A DNA stretch of 12,671 nucleotides. It comes from Bryobacterales bacterium (lineage in GTDB: Bacteria; Acidobacteriota; Terriglobia; Bryobacterales; Bryobacteraceae). The stretch spans positions 1 through 12,671 of the forward strand of contig PLRZ01000254.1 of NCBI GenBank assembly GCA_003164075.1. The letters are read 5' to 3'. Below, piece after piece: positions 1 to 7,759 of this stretch; within the stretch, counting starts at the first letter, position 1, and every line of letters begins with the position of its first letter. The translations under genes and the position numbers were made by a program. Below the pieces are notes generated by a model. It did no database searches, had not been told where the DNA came from, and saw only the letters and a list, made by a program, of their open reading frames with translations.

Positions 1-1151
<1,151 letters not shown>

Positions 1152-1469
1152 TTAGCCGGCCTTTTGGGTGGACTGGTGAGCCCCGTCCAGAATGCCGAGG
1201 ACGTCGTCCTCGCGCATGATGATATACTCCGTGCCCACTACTTTCGTCTCGGTGCCGGAGTACTTCCCAAAGAGAACGCGGTCGCCGACTTTGACATCAA
1301 GGGCAACCAGGTTGCCATCCTCAAGCCTCTTGCCGTTGCCTACTGCCAGAACTTCACCCTCCTGGGGTTTCTCCTTGGCGGAATCGGGGATGAAGATGCC
1401 GTTGTGCATGGCTTCCTGTTCTTCAATCCGCTTCACCACGATGCGGTCGTATAAGGGTCGAATATTCAC
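1152..1469 (-). CDS. groES: Co-chaperonin GroES (Hsp10), GTG start
   Basis: GroES is the heptameric 10-kDa lid of the GroEL cage. The protein from this start is 105 residues, slightly longer than the usual 94-97, with a short C-terminal tail (HQSTQKAG). It begins [14 protein letters not shown], matching the classic GroES N-terminus MNIRPLxDRxxVKR. The mobile loop that binds GroEL is recognisable around residues 17-30 ([16 protein letters not shown]). The roof and core strands [13 protein letters not shown] and [14 protein letters not shown] follow. I chose the GTG at 1467-1469 because the family start aligns there and a GGAGG at 1478-1482 sits 8 bases upstream. In-frame ATGs further upstream (the first at 1496) would add up to nine residues not seen in the family and lack a clear binding site. 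It is followed by groEL after 27 bases and preceded by the KOW-like gene. Confidence 0.96.
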   Translation of the reverse strand: MNIRPLYDRIVVKRIEEQEAMHNGIFIPDSAKEKPQEGEVLAVGNGKRLEDGNLVALDVKVGDRVLFGKYSGTETKVVGTEYIIMREDDVLGILDGAHQSTQKAG

Positions 1470-1526
1470 GTTTCCATCCTCCATTTGAGTTGCCATTCGG
1501 GAGCACTTGCGCGGATCGAAGCCGCG

Positions 1527-1739
1527 TCAGTTCACAACCGTTGAGACCGCGATCGGGGAGTGGGCGAGCCATGCCACCGGGTGGTTCCGGACGCTGCCAT
1601 TCCGCTCCTTGATTTCAGCCCAGTTGACGTCTTTCCCAAGGCGGACAAACACCCCCAGGGTGCCCTGGTACGAACCCTGGGCGAGTACAACTTCGTCGCC
1701 TTCACGAAATACAGCGCCATCCGTTCCATTGTTTATCAT
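1527..1739 (-). CDS. Small KOW-like protein preceding groES
   Basis: This is a 70-residue cytoplasmic protein without signal peptide or membrane segment. Residues 12-35 (REGDEVVLAQGSYQGTLGVF) resemble a KOW/SH3-like beta-barrel motif, in which a conserved glycine turn follows V-x-L-x-x-G-x-Y-x-G. A second conserved-looking part reads VNWAEIKERNG followed by VRNHPVAWLAH. Proteins of this appearance are known to me only as hypothetical, so the role is unknown. KOW modules in other proteins bind RNA or ribosomal and transcription partners, but that is only an analogy. The start at 1739 was chosen over an upstream in-frame ATG at 1772 because a perfect AAGGAGGT (1747-1754) lies 7 bases before it, the strongest ribosome binding site in the window. 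The gene ends 57 bases before groES on the same strand, which suggests joint transcription with the chaperonin genes. Confidence 0.85.
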   Translation of the reverse strand: MINNGTDGAVFREGDEVVLAQGSYQGTLGVFVRLGKDVNWAEIKERNGSVRNHPVAWLAHSPIAVSTVVN

Positions 1740-1859
1740 GTTCGTAACCTCCTTCATTCGGTAGTTTTCCACTTACTGCGCTCACCTTCACTCAAAACGC
1801 TGCGAGGGGCCCGCCCCATCGCGAGCTTCAAACACTGCACCGGCCTGAATCACGCCGTC

Positions 1860-1895
1860 GCGGGAGCCACCGGCAACGTGCCGGCGAGCCCCCGC
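1860..1895 (-). terminator. Imperfect hairpin after the OmpA-family gene, possible terminator
   Basis: About 20 bases past the stop of the OmpA-family gene lies an imperfect stem. Its core is the perfect CCGGCA-ACG-TGCCGG, and partly paired outer GC-rich arms extend it to about 16 bases per side. There is no U-tract after it on the minus-strand transcript, so it is not a textbook intrinsic terminator. It may still mark an RNA 3' end or simply be a GC-rich fold. Confidence 0.3.
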
Positions 1896-1912
1896 GTGGC
1901 GTCGTCCTCCGA

Positions 1913-3652
1913 TTACTTGGCTGCGATCGGCGTGCCGATCTCCGTGCCAATTATTTCGCCGGAGATCACTATTTCCACTCGCCGATTCTGCTGTCGTCCT
2001 TGTGCGGTGTCATTGGAAGCCACCGGCTGGGATTTCCCGAAGCCTTGCGTAGTGACCGACGACGGCGCCATTCCCGACTGTGTCAGGTAGTCGCGTACCG
2101 CCGATCCGCGTTGTTCGGAGAGACGCTGATTATAGTCGTCCCCACCCACGCTGTCGGTGTAACCTTCTACGTCCAGTTTCAGGCCGGGATGCCCGGAGAC
2201 GATGCCGGCCACCTTGGCCAGTTTCTCGCGGGCCAGAGGCCGCAACGAATACTTGGCGGTGTCAAATAGGACATCCGACATGTTTACGACCAAACCGCGC
2301 GGTGTGTCGCGGGTCTGCAAAACGGCGTTGAACTGGCTCAGAAGTAGAGTCCGCAGCGCCACTTTTTCCTTGGCGGCGCGATCCAGATCGGCTTGGGCGC
2401 CGGCCAATTGCGCGTCGCTCTCGCGTTTCAGACGGTCGGCCTGGGCCTGTGAGGCGGCCGCCTGTGCTGCGTTGTCGCTCTTGAGCTTGTCCGCCGCGGC
2501 CTGTGAGGCGGCCACCTGTGCGTCGTTCTCGCGTTTCAGACGATCGGCCTCGGTCTGCGCAGCAGCCACCTGTGCTGCGTGGGCGCGATTGGCGCGTGCC
2601 GCTTCTTCCTGAGCGGCCTCCATCGTCGCGGCGTTCTCCTGCTTCACGCGATCCGCTTCGGACTGCGCGGCAAGCCGCGCCGTTTCCGCGTCGCGTGAAA
2701 TACGAGCGGCGTCGTCGACTGCCGCGGCACGTTGGCCTTCGGCGAGTGCCTCGCGTTCCGCCGCGGCCTGGCGCTCGCTGGCCAGCGTCTCCTCACCCAT
2801 CTTCTTTATGGTGATGATGCGGGCATCTTCGGCCATTTGGGCGGCTTCACGCGCCACCGTACCAATGGGCTTGCTTCCCGATTTACCAGTCAGATAGCCC
2901 TCGGCATTTTCCAGGTCTTGGACAGCCTTCTGGTAGGTCTCGGGAGCGTACTTTTCCGCTCCGGTCCAGCGTGCAATCCGGACGGCATTTCGGGCTTCGT
3001 AAAGCTCCAATGGCGTTTTCGAGTTCAGGCGGAGGGGCGTGATGTCGGACGGGTTCACGTTCAAGGTGTACTGGCCTCGCTGTAAGAGCTCGAACCTGGC
3101 GTCGACCTGTTCAATGGTTCCGACAGTATCCGGCCTGACGAAGTTTTCCATGACCACGACGTCGCTGGGTTGGGTCACCGCGAAATAAGGTTCGGCGGTG
3201 ACGATCAAACCAAAGGACTGCAAGTCCGTGGTGGCATCCAGCCTGGTCTTGTCGCCGTTCAAGAGCACTTCGCCAATGTTGGTGGCGCGACCCTCCGGGG
3301 TGATGGCCCACATCACATAAGTCAGGTATTCGGGACCGAACTTAGTGGCCGGTTGTAGTTTCTCCATGCGCGCGTCGATCCTGATCACGCCTTGTCTGCT
3401 CTCCACGGTGGCTTCGCCGCGCGCCGCGGGCAGAAGTACGGTTCCGAGAAAATCGATCTTGGTGGGCCCGCTTCGGTGGTTGTAATTGATTGCCTTCATG
3501 ATTCGGGCTACCACGGTAACCCGATAGATAGGCATCGAGCCGCCCGCCATGCGGGCAGCATTGCCGGTGTCCTGCTGCACCGGACTCGGAGCTTGCGACG
3601 GCTGTGCCGCTGCCAGCCCACATACCGCCAGGAACGTTACAATGTGTTTCAT
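1913..3652 (-). CDS. OmpA-family protein with signal peptide, coiled coil and peptidoglycan-binding domain
   Basis: This 579-residue envelope protein is predicted to tie the outer membrane or periplasm to peptidoglycan. It starts with a signal peptide (MKHIVTFLAVCGLAAAQPSQA). An N-terminal domain of about 180 residues follows, containing YLTYVMWAITPEGRATNIGE, a region I associate with acidobacterial OmpA-like proteins. Residues 220-255 look like a DUF4398-type helix. An Ala/Glu/Arg-rich coiled coil covers about 265-435 and ends in four 18-residue repeats (361-432). The OmpA C-terminal domain occupies about 455-565. It keeps GYTDSVGGDDYNQRLSEQR, with Asp500 and Arg515 at the spacing of the peptidoglycan-binding Asp271/Arg286 of E. 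coli OmpA, and NRRVEI. There is no beta-barrel domain. The start has AAGGA only 4 bases upstream. The gene follows the SYLF gene by 24 bases, so the two probably form an operon. Confidence 0.93.
   Translation of the reverse strand: MKHIVTFLAVCGLAAAQPSQAPSPVQQDTGNAARMAGGSMPIYRVTVVARIMKAINYNHRSGPTKIDFLGTVLLPAARGEATVESRQGVIRIDARMEKLQPATKFGPEYLTYVMWAITPEGRATNIGEVLLNGDKTRLDATTDLQSFGLIVTAEPYFAVTQPSDVVVMENFVRPDTVGTIEQVDARFELLQRGQYTLNVNPSDITPLRLNSKTPLELYEARNAVRIARWTGAEKYAPETYQKAVQDLENAEGYLTGKSGSKPIGTVAREAAQMAEDARIITIKKMGEETLASERQAAAEREALAEGQRAAAVDDAARISRDAETARLAAQSEADRVKQENAATMEAAQEEAARANRAHAAQVAAAQTEADRLKRENDAQVAASQAAADKLKSDNAAQAAASQAQADRLKRESDAQLAGAQADLDRAAKEKVALRTLLLSQFNAVLQTRDTPRGLVVNMSDVLFDTAKYSLRPLAREKLAKVAGIVSGHPGLKLDVEGYTDSVGGDDYNQRLSEQRGSAVRDYLTQSGMAPSSVTTQGFGKSQPVASNDTAQGRQQNRRVEIVISGEIIGTEIGTPIAAK
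2357..2572 (-). repeat. Four tandem 54-base coding repeats (18-residue coiled-coil units)
   Basis: Residues 361-432 of the OmpA-family protein consist of four successive 18-residue units. The first is QVAAAQTEADRLKRENDA, and the next three begin QVAASQ, QAAASQ and QLAGAQ. The pattern Q-x-A-A-x-Q-x-x-A-D-x-L-K fits an alpha-helical rod. The fourth unit is the most diverged. The DNA is also recognisably repetitive (gcctgtgaggcggcc recurs), so copy number could change by slippage or recombination. Confidence 0.8.
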
Positions 3653-3676
3653 TTTATCCTTATTGTTGGTTTTCGG

Positions 3677-4351
3677 CTAGCGCTCTCGCCATGAATACCT
3701 GTTCAGGAGAGTCATCAGAGGAGCGGCTGACTCGGGGGCAAGGGTGCCATTGCTCACGATGTCCCGGTTGTCTAGTTTCGCGCCATAGAGAGCGGCATTG
3801 TCGTCCAAATCCTCGCGCAGAGTGGCGCCTTCCAGGGCAACGCCCGCAAACAGACCTTGCGACCGCGACCAGGAAAGGATCTCCGCGTGCATTTGTGCGT
3901 CCGTCTGAGCGGTTGCCGTTCGTCCCACCGGGCCGGCGGCCACCGAAACCTCGGCGCCTAAAGTGAACTTACTCTGAAGCAGCTTGTCCGCTCCGCGTTC
4001 CGACTTAACCAGCATAATCAGGTCGGTTTCGGAGGCGCCGATCTGAAAGCCGATGCTTCCGCCTTCGATGCGAACAGCGGCGGGCGCCGACCATCCATGG
4101 CCACTCCCGGCACGGCAACTGAGAAATCCTTTGCCGTACTTGGCGCCGACGATAAAAGCTCCGGTTTTGACACTTGGCACAATGACGATGCAGTATGCCT
4201 TTTCCAGCAGATCCTGCGGGATACCTTTGTCGGGCGCTGCCATTATTTCCTGGAAGACGGACGTAGCCTCACCCAATCGATGGGCAGGTTCGTTGTCGAT
4301 AGCCAGCAAGGACGTTGTGAGGGCCAAACCGGCCACGATTGCTAATTTCAT
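3677..4351 (-). CDS. Secreted SYLF-domain (Ysc84-like, lipid-binding) protein
   Basis: This 224-residue protein has an N-terminal signal peptide (MKLAIVAGLALTTSLLA) and one SYLF domain filling the rest. Typical SYLF segments are present: DLLEKAYCIVIVPSVKTGAF at about 47-66, YGKGFLSCR, GGSIGFQIGASETDLIMLV at about 97-115, then VAAGPVGRTATAQTDAQMHA and SRSQGLFAGVALEGATL. SYLF domains bind phosphoinositides or membranes in eukaryotes. Bacterial members are periplasmic or lipid-associated proteins of unclear role. The start was set at 4351 because AGGAGAG (4361-4367) lies 9 bases upstream and a signal peptide begins exactly there. An open frame extends 66 residues further upstream, but its composition (Pro, Arg, Ser rich) is not protein-like for this family. 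It is followed after 24 bases by the OmpA-family gene, which suggests a joint envelope function. Confidence 0.92.
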   Translation of the reverse strand: MKLAIVAGLALTTSLLAIDNEPAHRLGEATSVFQEIMAAPDKGIPQDLLEKAYCIVIVPSVKTGAFIVGAKYGKGFLSCRAGSGHGWSAPAAVRIEGGSIGFQIGASETDLIMLVKSERGADKLLQSKFTLGAEVSVAAGPVGRTATAQTDAQMHAEILSWSRSQGLFAGVALEGATLREDLDDNAALYGAKLDNRDIVSNGTLAPESAAPLMTLLNRYSWRER

Positions 4352-4662
4352 GTCTTTTGACTCTCCTGTCGCAGGTATTCGCCGCAACTGCCTTGCTAGT
4401 GCACTGCTGGCACCATCTTTACGCATCCGCCGCGGGGCGGCGCCGGAAGCGTGCATGCAAAGGGGTTGTCGGGAAATACCGGCGCGCGCACAAGATAACG
4501 GGGCGGACCGCAGAGGCTCGGAAGCTAATCCAGGTGCAGGTTCTGTCATGTAAAGTGCAGGGTTTGCAGTGCGGAGTTCCGCTCAGATTACTTCGAACGT
4601 GTAGTTATGCGCGGCGGCGTTTACTTCCCGGACGGCGTGTCGTCCGCCAAAGTAGACCGGTC
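4352..4662. other. Intergenic region between the Crp/Fnr-type gene and the SYLF gene
   Basis: These 311 bases contain no convincing gene. They should hold the promoter of the SYLF-OmpA pair and the 3' end of the regulator transcript. A short perfect stem (CGGACG, loop gcgtgt, CGTCCG; 4630-4647) lies 16 bases after the regulator stop. It has no U-tract, so it is at best a weak terminator. I could not identify a clear -10/-35 pair or a Crp-type palindrome. Confidence 0.5.
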
Positions 4663-5361
4663 TTAGTCGTTCCCAGCAGCCGAGACGAAACCGCTTTCAT
4701 AAAGGACTTTGCGTAACAGATCGAGATGCAGGCGGATACCTTGCCGGGAGTAAGTTACGCAGCCCTGTTTCCGGAATCGATTCATATTGTGGGTGACGAT
4801 TTCGCGCGAAGTACCGATATACCGCGACAACATTTCGTGAGTCAGCGGCATCATCCACACGGATCCGCCTTGCTCCTGGACCCCGAACCGCTCGGAGAAG
4901 CGGATGAGGGAGCGGGCGAGCCGCCGTTCGACGCTGTCAACCGCAAAGCTCTGGATCCGGCGAGTATACTCGGCGTTGCGCTTGGCGAGAATCTGCAGCA
5001 ACGCTACGGCAAGGCGGGGCCGTTTTGTGACAAGGTCTTCCATCTCGGACACGGTCCAATTCATCAACTCGGCCTTTTCGATGGCGCTGGCGCGTTCGGA
5101 GGGACACTGAACTTCGAGGAAGGCCGACTCGCCGAACAATTCGTCGGTCCGGACGATATCGAGCAAGACGTCTGCGCCGTTTTCGGCCCTGTGGGAAATC
5201 CCCACCGCGCCGTTGACCACCAGATAGATACTTCTGGGATGCCTGTCCAAATCGTAAATCATCTGGCCCTTGTCGTACGCCGTGGTCTTGGAGGCTGGTA
5301 AATGCGCCAATACGTCTTCGTAGTGCGTTTGTGTCTCTATCGATGTAGTGCTGCCTGCCAT
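4663..5361 (-). CDS. Crp/Fnr-family transcription regulator
   Basis: This 232-residue DNA-binding regulator has the usual two domains. Residues about 15-125 form a cyclic-nucleotide-binding-type beta roll (GQMIYDLDRHPRSIYLVVNG, then DELFGESAFLE). A long dimerisation helix follows, then a Crp-type winged helix-turn-helix with PLTHEMLSRYIGTSREIVTH (about 172-191) and MNRFRKQGCV. In the ligand pocket, the E. coli CRP pattern is Glu72 with Arg82-Ser83. Here Glu78 is followed by Arg90-Ala91, two residues further on, so cAMP binding cannot be assumed. There is no N-terminal cysteine cluster, so an Fnr-type iron-sulfur sensor is unlikely. The start at 5361 has AAAGGAG (5368-5374) 6 bases upstream, better than an in-frame ATG 42 bases earlier. 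It lies 69 bases after the DksA-like gene and may share its transcript. Confidence 0.93.
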   Translation of the reverse strand: MAGSTTSIETQTHYEDVLAHLPASKTTAYDKGQMIYDLDRHPRSIYLVVNGAVGISHRAENGADVLLDIVRTDELFGESAFLEVQCPSERASAIEKAELMNWTVSEMEDLVTKRPRLAVALLQILAKRNAEYTRRIQSFAVDSVERRLARSLIRFSERFGVQEQGGSVWMMPLTHEMLSRYIGTSREIVTHNMNRFRKQGCVTYSRQGIRLHLDLLRKVLYESGFVSAAGND

Positions 5362-5430
5362 TGTCTGCTCCTTTAGAAATCGTCGGGAAACGTAACGGTT
5401 CAAACGCTGGATGGTATTCCCAGGACCGGG

Positions 5431-5817
5431 TTACGCAGCATTGACGAGAGTCTCGCTATCGTCACCCGCCTCCCGGCCATCGCGATCGGCGGCTTCCTGG
5501 CACTGGATACACCGCGATGCCCATGGCACGGCGGCGAGGCGTTTTGGGCTGATCTCCGATTCGCAGTCAATGCAGGTCCCGAAACTGCCGTCGCCGATCC
5601 GTCGCAGAGCGCCCTTCACCTGGCGCAGAAGAGTAGACTCGCGGTCTACATTTCGGATCGCCAGATCTCGTTCCGAAGCATACTGAATCTCGTCCATCTG
5701 GTCGGCACTCTTCTCGATGGTAATGCCATCCCGCTTTCGCAATACCTGAACCAGTTCGGCCATTTTTCGGCCCAGGATCTCCTGGATCCCGCCAGACTCG
5801 ACGACTGTCGCCTTCAT
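5431..5817 (-). CDS. TraR/DksA-family zinc-finger protein
   Basis: This 128-residue protein of the DksA/TraR family has a helical N-terminal part (about 11-75) and a C4 zinc finger near the C-terminus. The finger has Cys82, Cys85, Cys103 and Cys106 in the pattern C-x2-C-x17-C-x2-C, identical in spacing to E. coli DksA. It contains the family signature ISPKRLAAVPWASRCIQCQE. DksA-like proteins enter the secondary channel of RNA polymerase and adjust initiation, often with ppGpp. The acidic tip residues of true DksA (DxxDxA) are not clearly present, so a full stringent-response role is not certain. The start at 5817 (MKATVVESGG) is preceded by a run of six G bases, 6 bases upstream. An earlier ATG at 5847 would add ten residues. 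It leads a same-strand row with the Crp/Fnr-type gene and is divergent from the plus-strand genes. Confidence 0.9.
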   Translation of the reverse strand: MKATVVESGGIQEILGRKMAELVQVLRKRDGITIEKSADQMDEIQYASERDLAIRNVDRESTLLRQVKGALRRIGDGSFGTCIDCESEISPKRLAAVPWASRCIQCQEAADRDGREAGDDSETLVNAA

Positions 5818-6107
5818 AGTGTTCCCCCCGGCCACAGCGGCCGCCAACCGTCCCTAGCACGACATGGGCCAGTAGCTAAGGGGCCATTTGGAGGCTGAAA
5901 CCACTGAGAGTGAGGCGCTCCACTCAAGAGGCAAATGCAACTTCTGCACCTGAAATGCGAATACTGCCGACCGGCAAGCCGCCAAACTCCAAAGCGGTCC
6001 AACGGCTTGTCACCCCGGGGCATGAAATGCGCGGCCCGGAGCATTTGGCCGGGCTCGTGCAGAAGGCAGGTAGATAGACATTGGCGGTCCAGTACGGAGA
6101 AAAGGCT
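5818..6107. other. Divergent intergenic region between the DksA-like gene and the csbD remnant
   Basis: These 290 bases separate minus-strand from plus-strand transcription and should contain promoters for both sides. I see an 18-base imperfect palindrome, GAGTGAGGCGCTCCACTC, at 5908-5925 (7 of 9 pairs match), which could be a regulator site. No convincing -35/-10 pair or gene is visible. Open frames crossing it have non-protein-like composition. Confidence 0.45.
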
Positions 6108-6267
6108 ATGGAATGGGATCAAATCGAAAGCCAGTGGAGAGAGTTCGCAGGTTCTGCACGGGCGCATCCAGAAGCGGTACGGAATCGCCAGAGAGGAAGC
6201 CGAGAGGCAAATTGACGAGTGGTCCAATGCGTTGCTGGACATTGTCGAAGCAGCGGAAACCCGTTGA
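6108..6267 (+). pseudogene. Broken csbD-like stress-protein gene (internal deletion and frameshift)
   Basis: CsbD-family proteins are 60-70-residue bacterial stress proteins of unknown biochemical role. Two family segments appear here in different frames. From the ATG at 6108, the frame gives MEWDQIESQWREFAGSA, which matches the family start (M-N-W-D-x-I-E-G-x-W-K-x-x-x-G), and then runs into nonsense and a stop at 6213-6215. From about 6151, the neighbouring frame gives VLHGRIQKRYGIAREEAERQ followed by IDEW, which matches the family C-terminus, and ends at a TGA at 6265-6267. The middle segment of about 20 residues (the usual WGKLTDDDL part) is missing. The two matches overlap at 6151-6158, consistent with a deletion between short similar sequences. 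The ribosome binding site GGAGA (6096-6100) is intact. The PLC-like gene follows on the same strand. Family assignment is from recalled consensus. Confidence 0.75.
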
Positions 6268-6322
6268 TATGCCGAAAACGCGAGGTGCCCTGGAAAGCAG
6301 CGGAGTCTCCTGGAGGAAAGCC

Positions 6323-7639
6323 GTGACACAACATGAGGCGCTTCGCCGCCTCTGGAAACCCCGGTGCCCGGCGGTCCTGGGGCTGTTGCTGTTATTCGCG
6401 GCCCCAGCCGCCTATCCGTATTCCGTTCTCACTCACGAAGCCATCGTCGATTCCACCTGGGACAGTGCCATCCGACCGCTACTGCTCCGGCGATTCCCGG
6501 CCGCCACGCCGGAAGAGTTGACGCAAGCACACGCATACGCATATGGAGGGTGCATTATCCAGGATCTGGGATATTATCCGTTCGGCAGTAAGTTCTTCAG
6601 CAATTTGACCCACTATGTCCGGAGCGGCGATTTTGTCCTCAATTTGATTCGCGAATCGCAAGACCTGAATGAGTTTGCTTTCGCCCTGGGAGCATTGTCG
6701 CACTATGCCGCCGATAATGAGGGTCATCCGCTGGCCGTGAACCTCGCGGTTCCTCTACTCTACCCGAAGCTTGGCCGGAAGTTCGGAAAACTGGTGACCT
6801 ACGGCGACGATCCGCATACCCATGCCAAAACGGAGTTCGCGTTCGACGTCTTCCAGGCTGCCAGGGGCCACTACGCCTCGGCTGCCTACAAAAGCTTTAT
6901 CGGATTTGAAGTCGCCAAACCCGTCCTCCAGCGGGCGTTCGAAGATACTTACGGAATGAGGCTGGAAAAGGTATTTCTGGATGTCGATCTTGCCATTGGA
7001 TCGTATCGCCGCGCGGTCGGCTCGATTCTTCCGGCGATTACCCGGGTTGCCTGGCAGATCAAGAAGCAGGAAATCCGGAGAGACGCTCCCAGCGTTACCC
7101 GCAAGGACTTTCTCTACAACTTATCCCGTTCCAGCTACCGGAAGAACTGGGGCTCTACCTATCGGCGGCCGGGCATCCGGTCGAAACTCCTGGCATCCCT
7201 GTTGCGCTTCGCGCCAAAGGTGGGCCCTTTGCGGCCGCTGGCATTTGCGAAGCTCACGCCGGAGACCGAAAAGATGTACATGGCCAGCTTCAATTCGACG
7301 ATCGACCGTTATCGCGAGCTGCTTGCCGAACAGAGCGCCGATCGTCTGATGCTGCCGAATGACAATCTTGACGTGGGGGCGTTCACCGCGGCGGGGAAGT
7401 ATAAGTTGATGGACACTGCTTACTCGCAACTGCTTCATAAACTGCAGGGCCATTACACAGAGATACCCGGGGAACTCCGTAGCGATGTTCTCGCTTTTTA
7501 CCGCGACCCCGGCGCTTTCAATGCGACCAAGGCAAACGCCGGTCAATGGGCCAGGGCGCTCCGGGAACTCGATCAATTGCAGTCTGTCGACCAGGACCTG
7601 CGTGCCGCGGTTGTTGCGACGGAACACAGCCCGAATTAG
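6323..7639 (+). CDS. Secreted Zn-dependent phospholipase C-like protein
   Basis: This 438-residue exported protein resembles the zinc-dependent phospholipase C (PF00882) superfamily, whose members hydrolyse phospholipid head groups using three zinc ions. A signal peptide is clear: a basic start (LRRLWKPR) and the hydrophobic AVLGLLLLFAAPAA. Possible metal ligands are His38 (LTHEA), Asp81 (QDLGYYP), His97, His127-x3-Asp131 (SHYAAD), His135 (EGHP) and His167-x3-Glu171 (HAKTE). The H-x3-D and H-x3-E spacings agree with B. cereus PLC. The C-terminal 200 residues are helical and basic and have no assignment I can make. I chose the GTG at 6323 because GGAGG (6312-6316) lies 6 bases upstream and the signal peptide then starts correctly. 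In-frame ATGs at 6269 and 6113 would add tails overlapping the csbD remnant. Substrate is unknown. Confidence 0.85.
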   Translation: MTQHEALRRLWKPRCPAVLGLLLLFAAPAAYPYSVLTHEAIVDSTWDSAIRPLLLRRFPAATPEELTQAHAYAYGGCIIQDLGYYPFGSKFFSNLTHYVRSGDFVLNLIRESQDLNEFAFALGALSHYAADNEGHPLAVNLAVPLLYPKLGRKFGKLVTYGDDPHTHAKTEFAFDVFQAARGHYASAAYKSFIGFEVAKPVLQRAFEDTYGMRLEKVFLDVDLAIGSYRRAVGSILPAITRVAWQIKKQEIRRDAPSVTRKDFLYNLSRSSYRKNWGSTYRRPGIRSKLLASLLRFAPKVGPLRPLAFAKLTPETEKMYMASFNSTIDRYRELLAEQSADRLMLPNDNLDVGAFTAAGKYKLMDTAYSQLLHKLQGHYTEIPGELRSDVLAFYRDPGAFNATKANAGQWARALRELDQLQSVDQDLRAAVVATEHSPN

Positions 7640-7647
7640 GAGGCCAA

Positions 7648-7736
7648 CTAACGCTCCCTTACGGGGTGCCCTCTGGGCCCGGCTCTGAACGCGCATCGGA
7701 GCCGGGCGCAGAGGGCGCCCCGTAAGGGAGCGTTAG
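7648..7736. repeat. Long palindromic repeat (hairpin, 38-base arms) between convergent genes
   Basis: Arms at 7648-7685 and 7699-7736 are inverted copies matching at 36 of 38 positions, separated by a 13-base loop. The left arm begins CTAACGCTCCCTTACGGGGT. One of the two mismatches is compatible with G-U pairing, so the RNA hairpin would be very stable. It starts 8 bases after the stop of the PLC-like gene. On the plus strand it is followed closely by a T-rich stretch (aagtttatttctt), so it may act as a terminator for the PLC-like gene and, in reverse, for the YXWGXW gene. A half copy recurs at 11491-11525, so this is a dispersed repeat and not just a local terminator. Confidence 0.9.
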
Positions 7737-7759
7737 GCAAGTTTATTTCTTAACAGCTC

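Noticed and set aside
1497..1912. Search for a CIRCE element (TTAGCACTC-N9-GAGTGCTAA) upstream of the chaperonin genes
   Set aside because: Only an isolated agtgctc half-like sequence is present near 1503-1509, without its partner, so HrcA control is not supported here.
4352..4549. 66-residue N-terminal extension of the SYLF gene
   Set aside because: The composition is not family-like, and a strong ribosome binding site plus a signal peptide mark the start at 4351.
5935..6267. 110-residue protein ending in the CsbD-like C-terminus
   Set aside because: Only the last part resembles CsbD. The first 70 residues have no protein-like character, and the true family N-terminus lies in another frame at 6108.
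6113..6322. N-terminal extension of the phospholipase C-like gene to an ATG at 6113
   Set aside because: It overlaps the csbD remnant, has no ribosome binding site, and would place a non-hydrophobic tail before a clear signal peptide.
7648..7736. Interpretation as a CRISPR repeat or attachment site
   Set aside because: There is a single inverted pair with no regularly spaced direct repeats, no spacer-like units and no integrase gene in the window.
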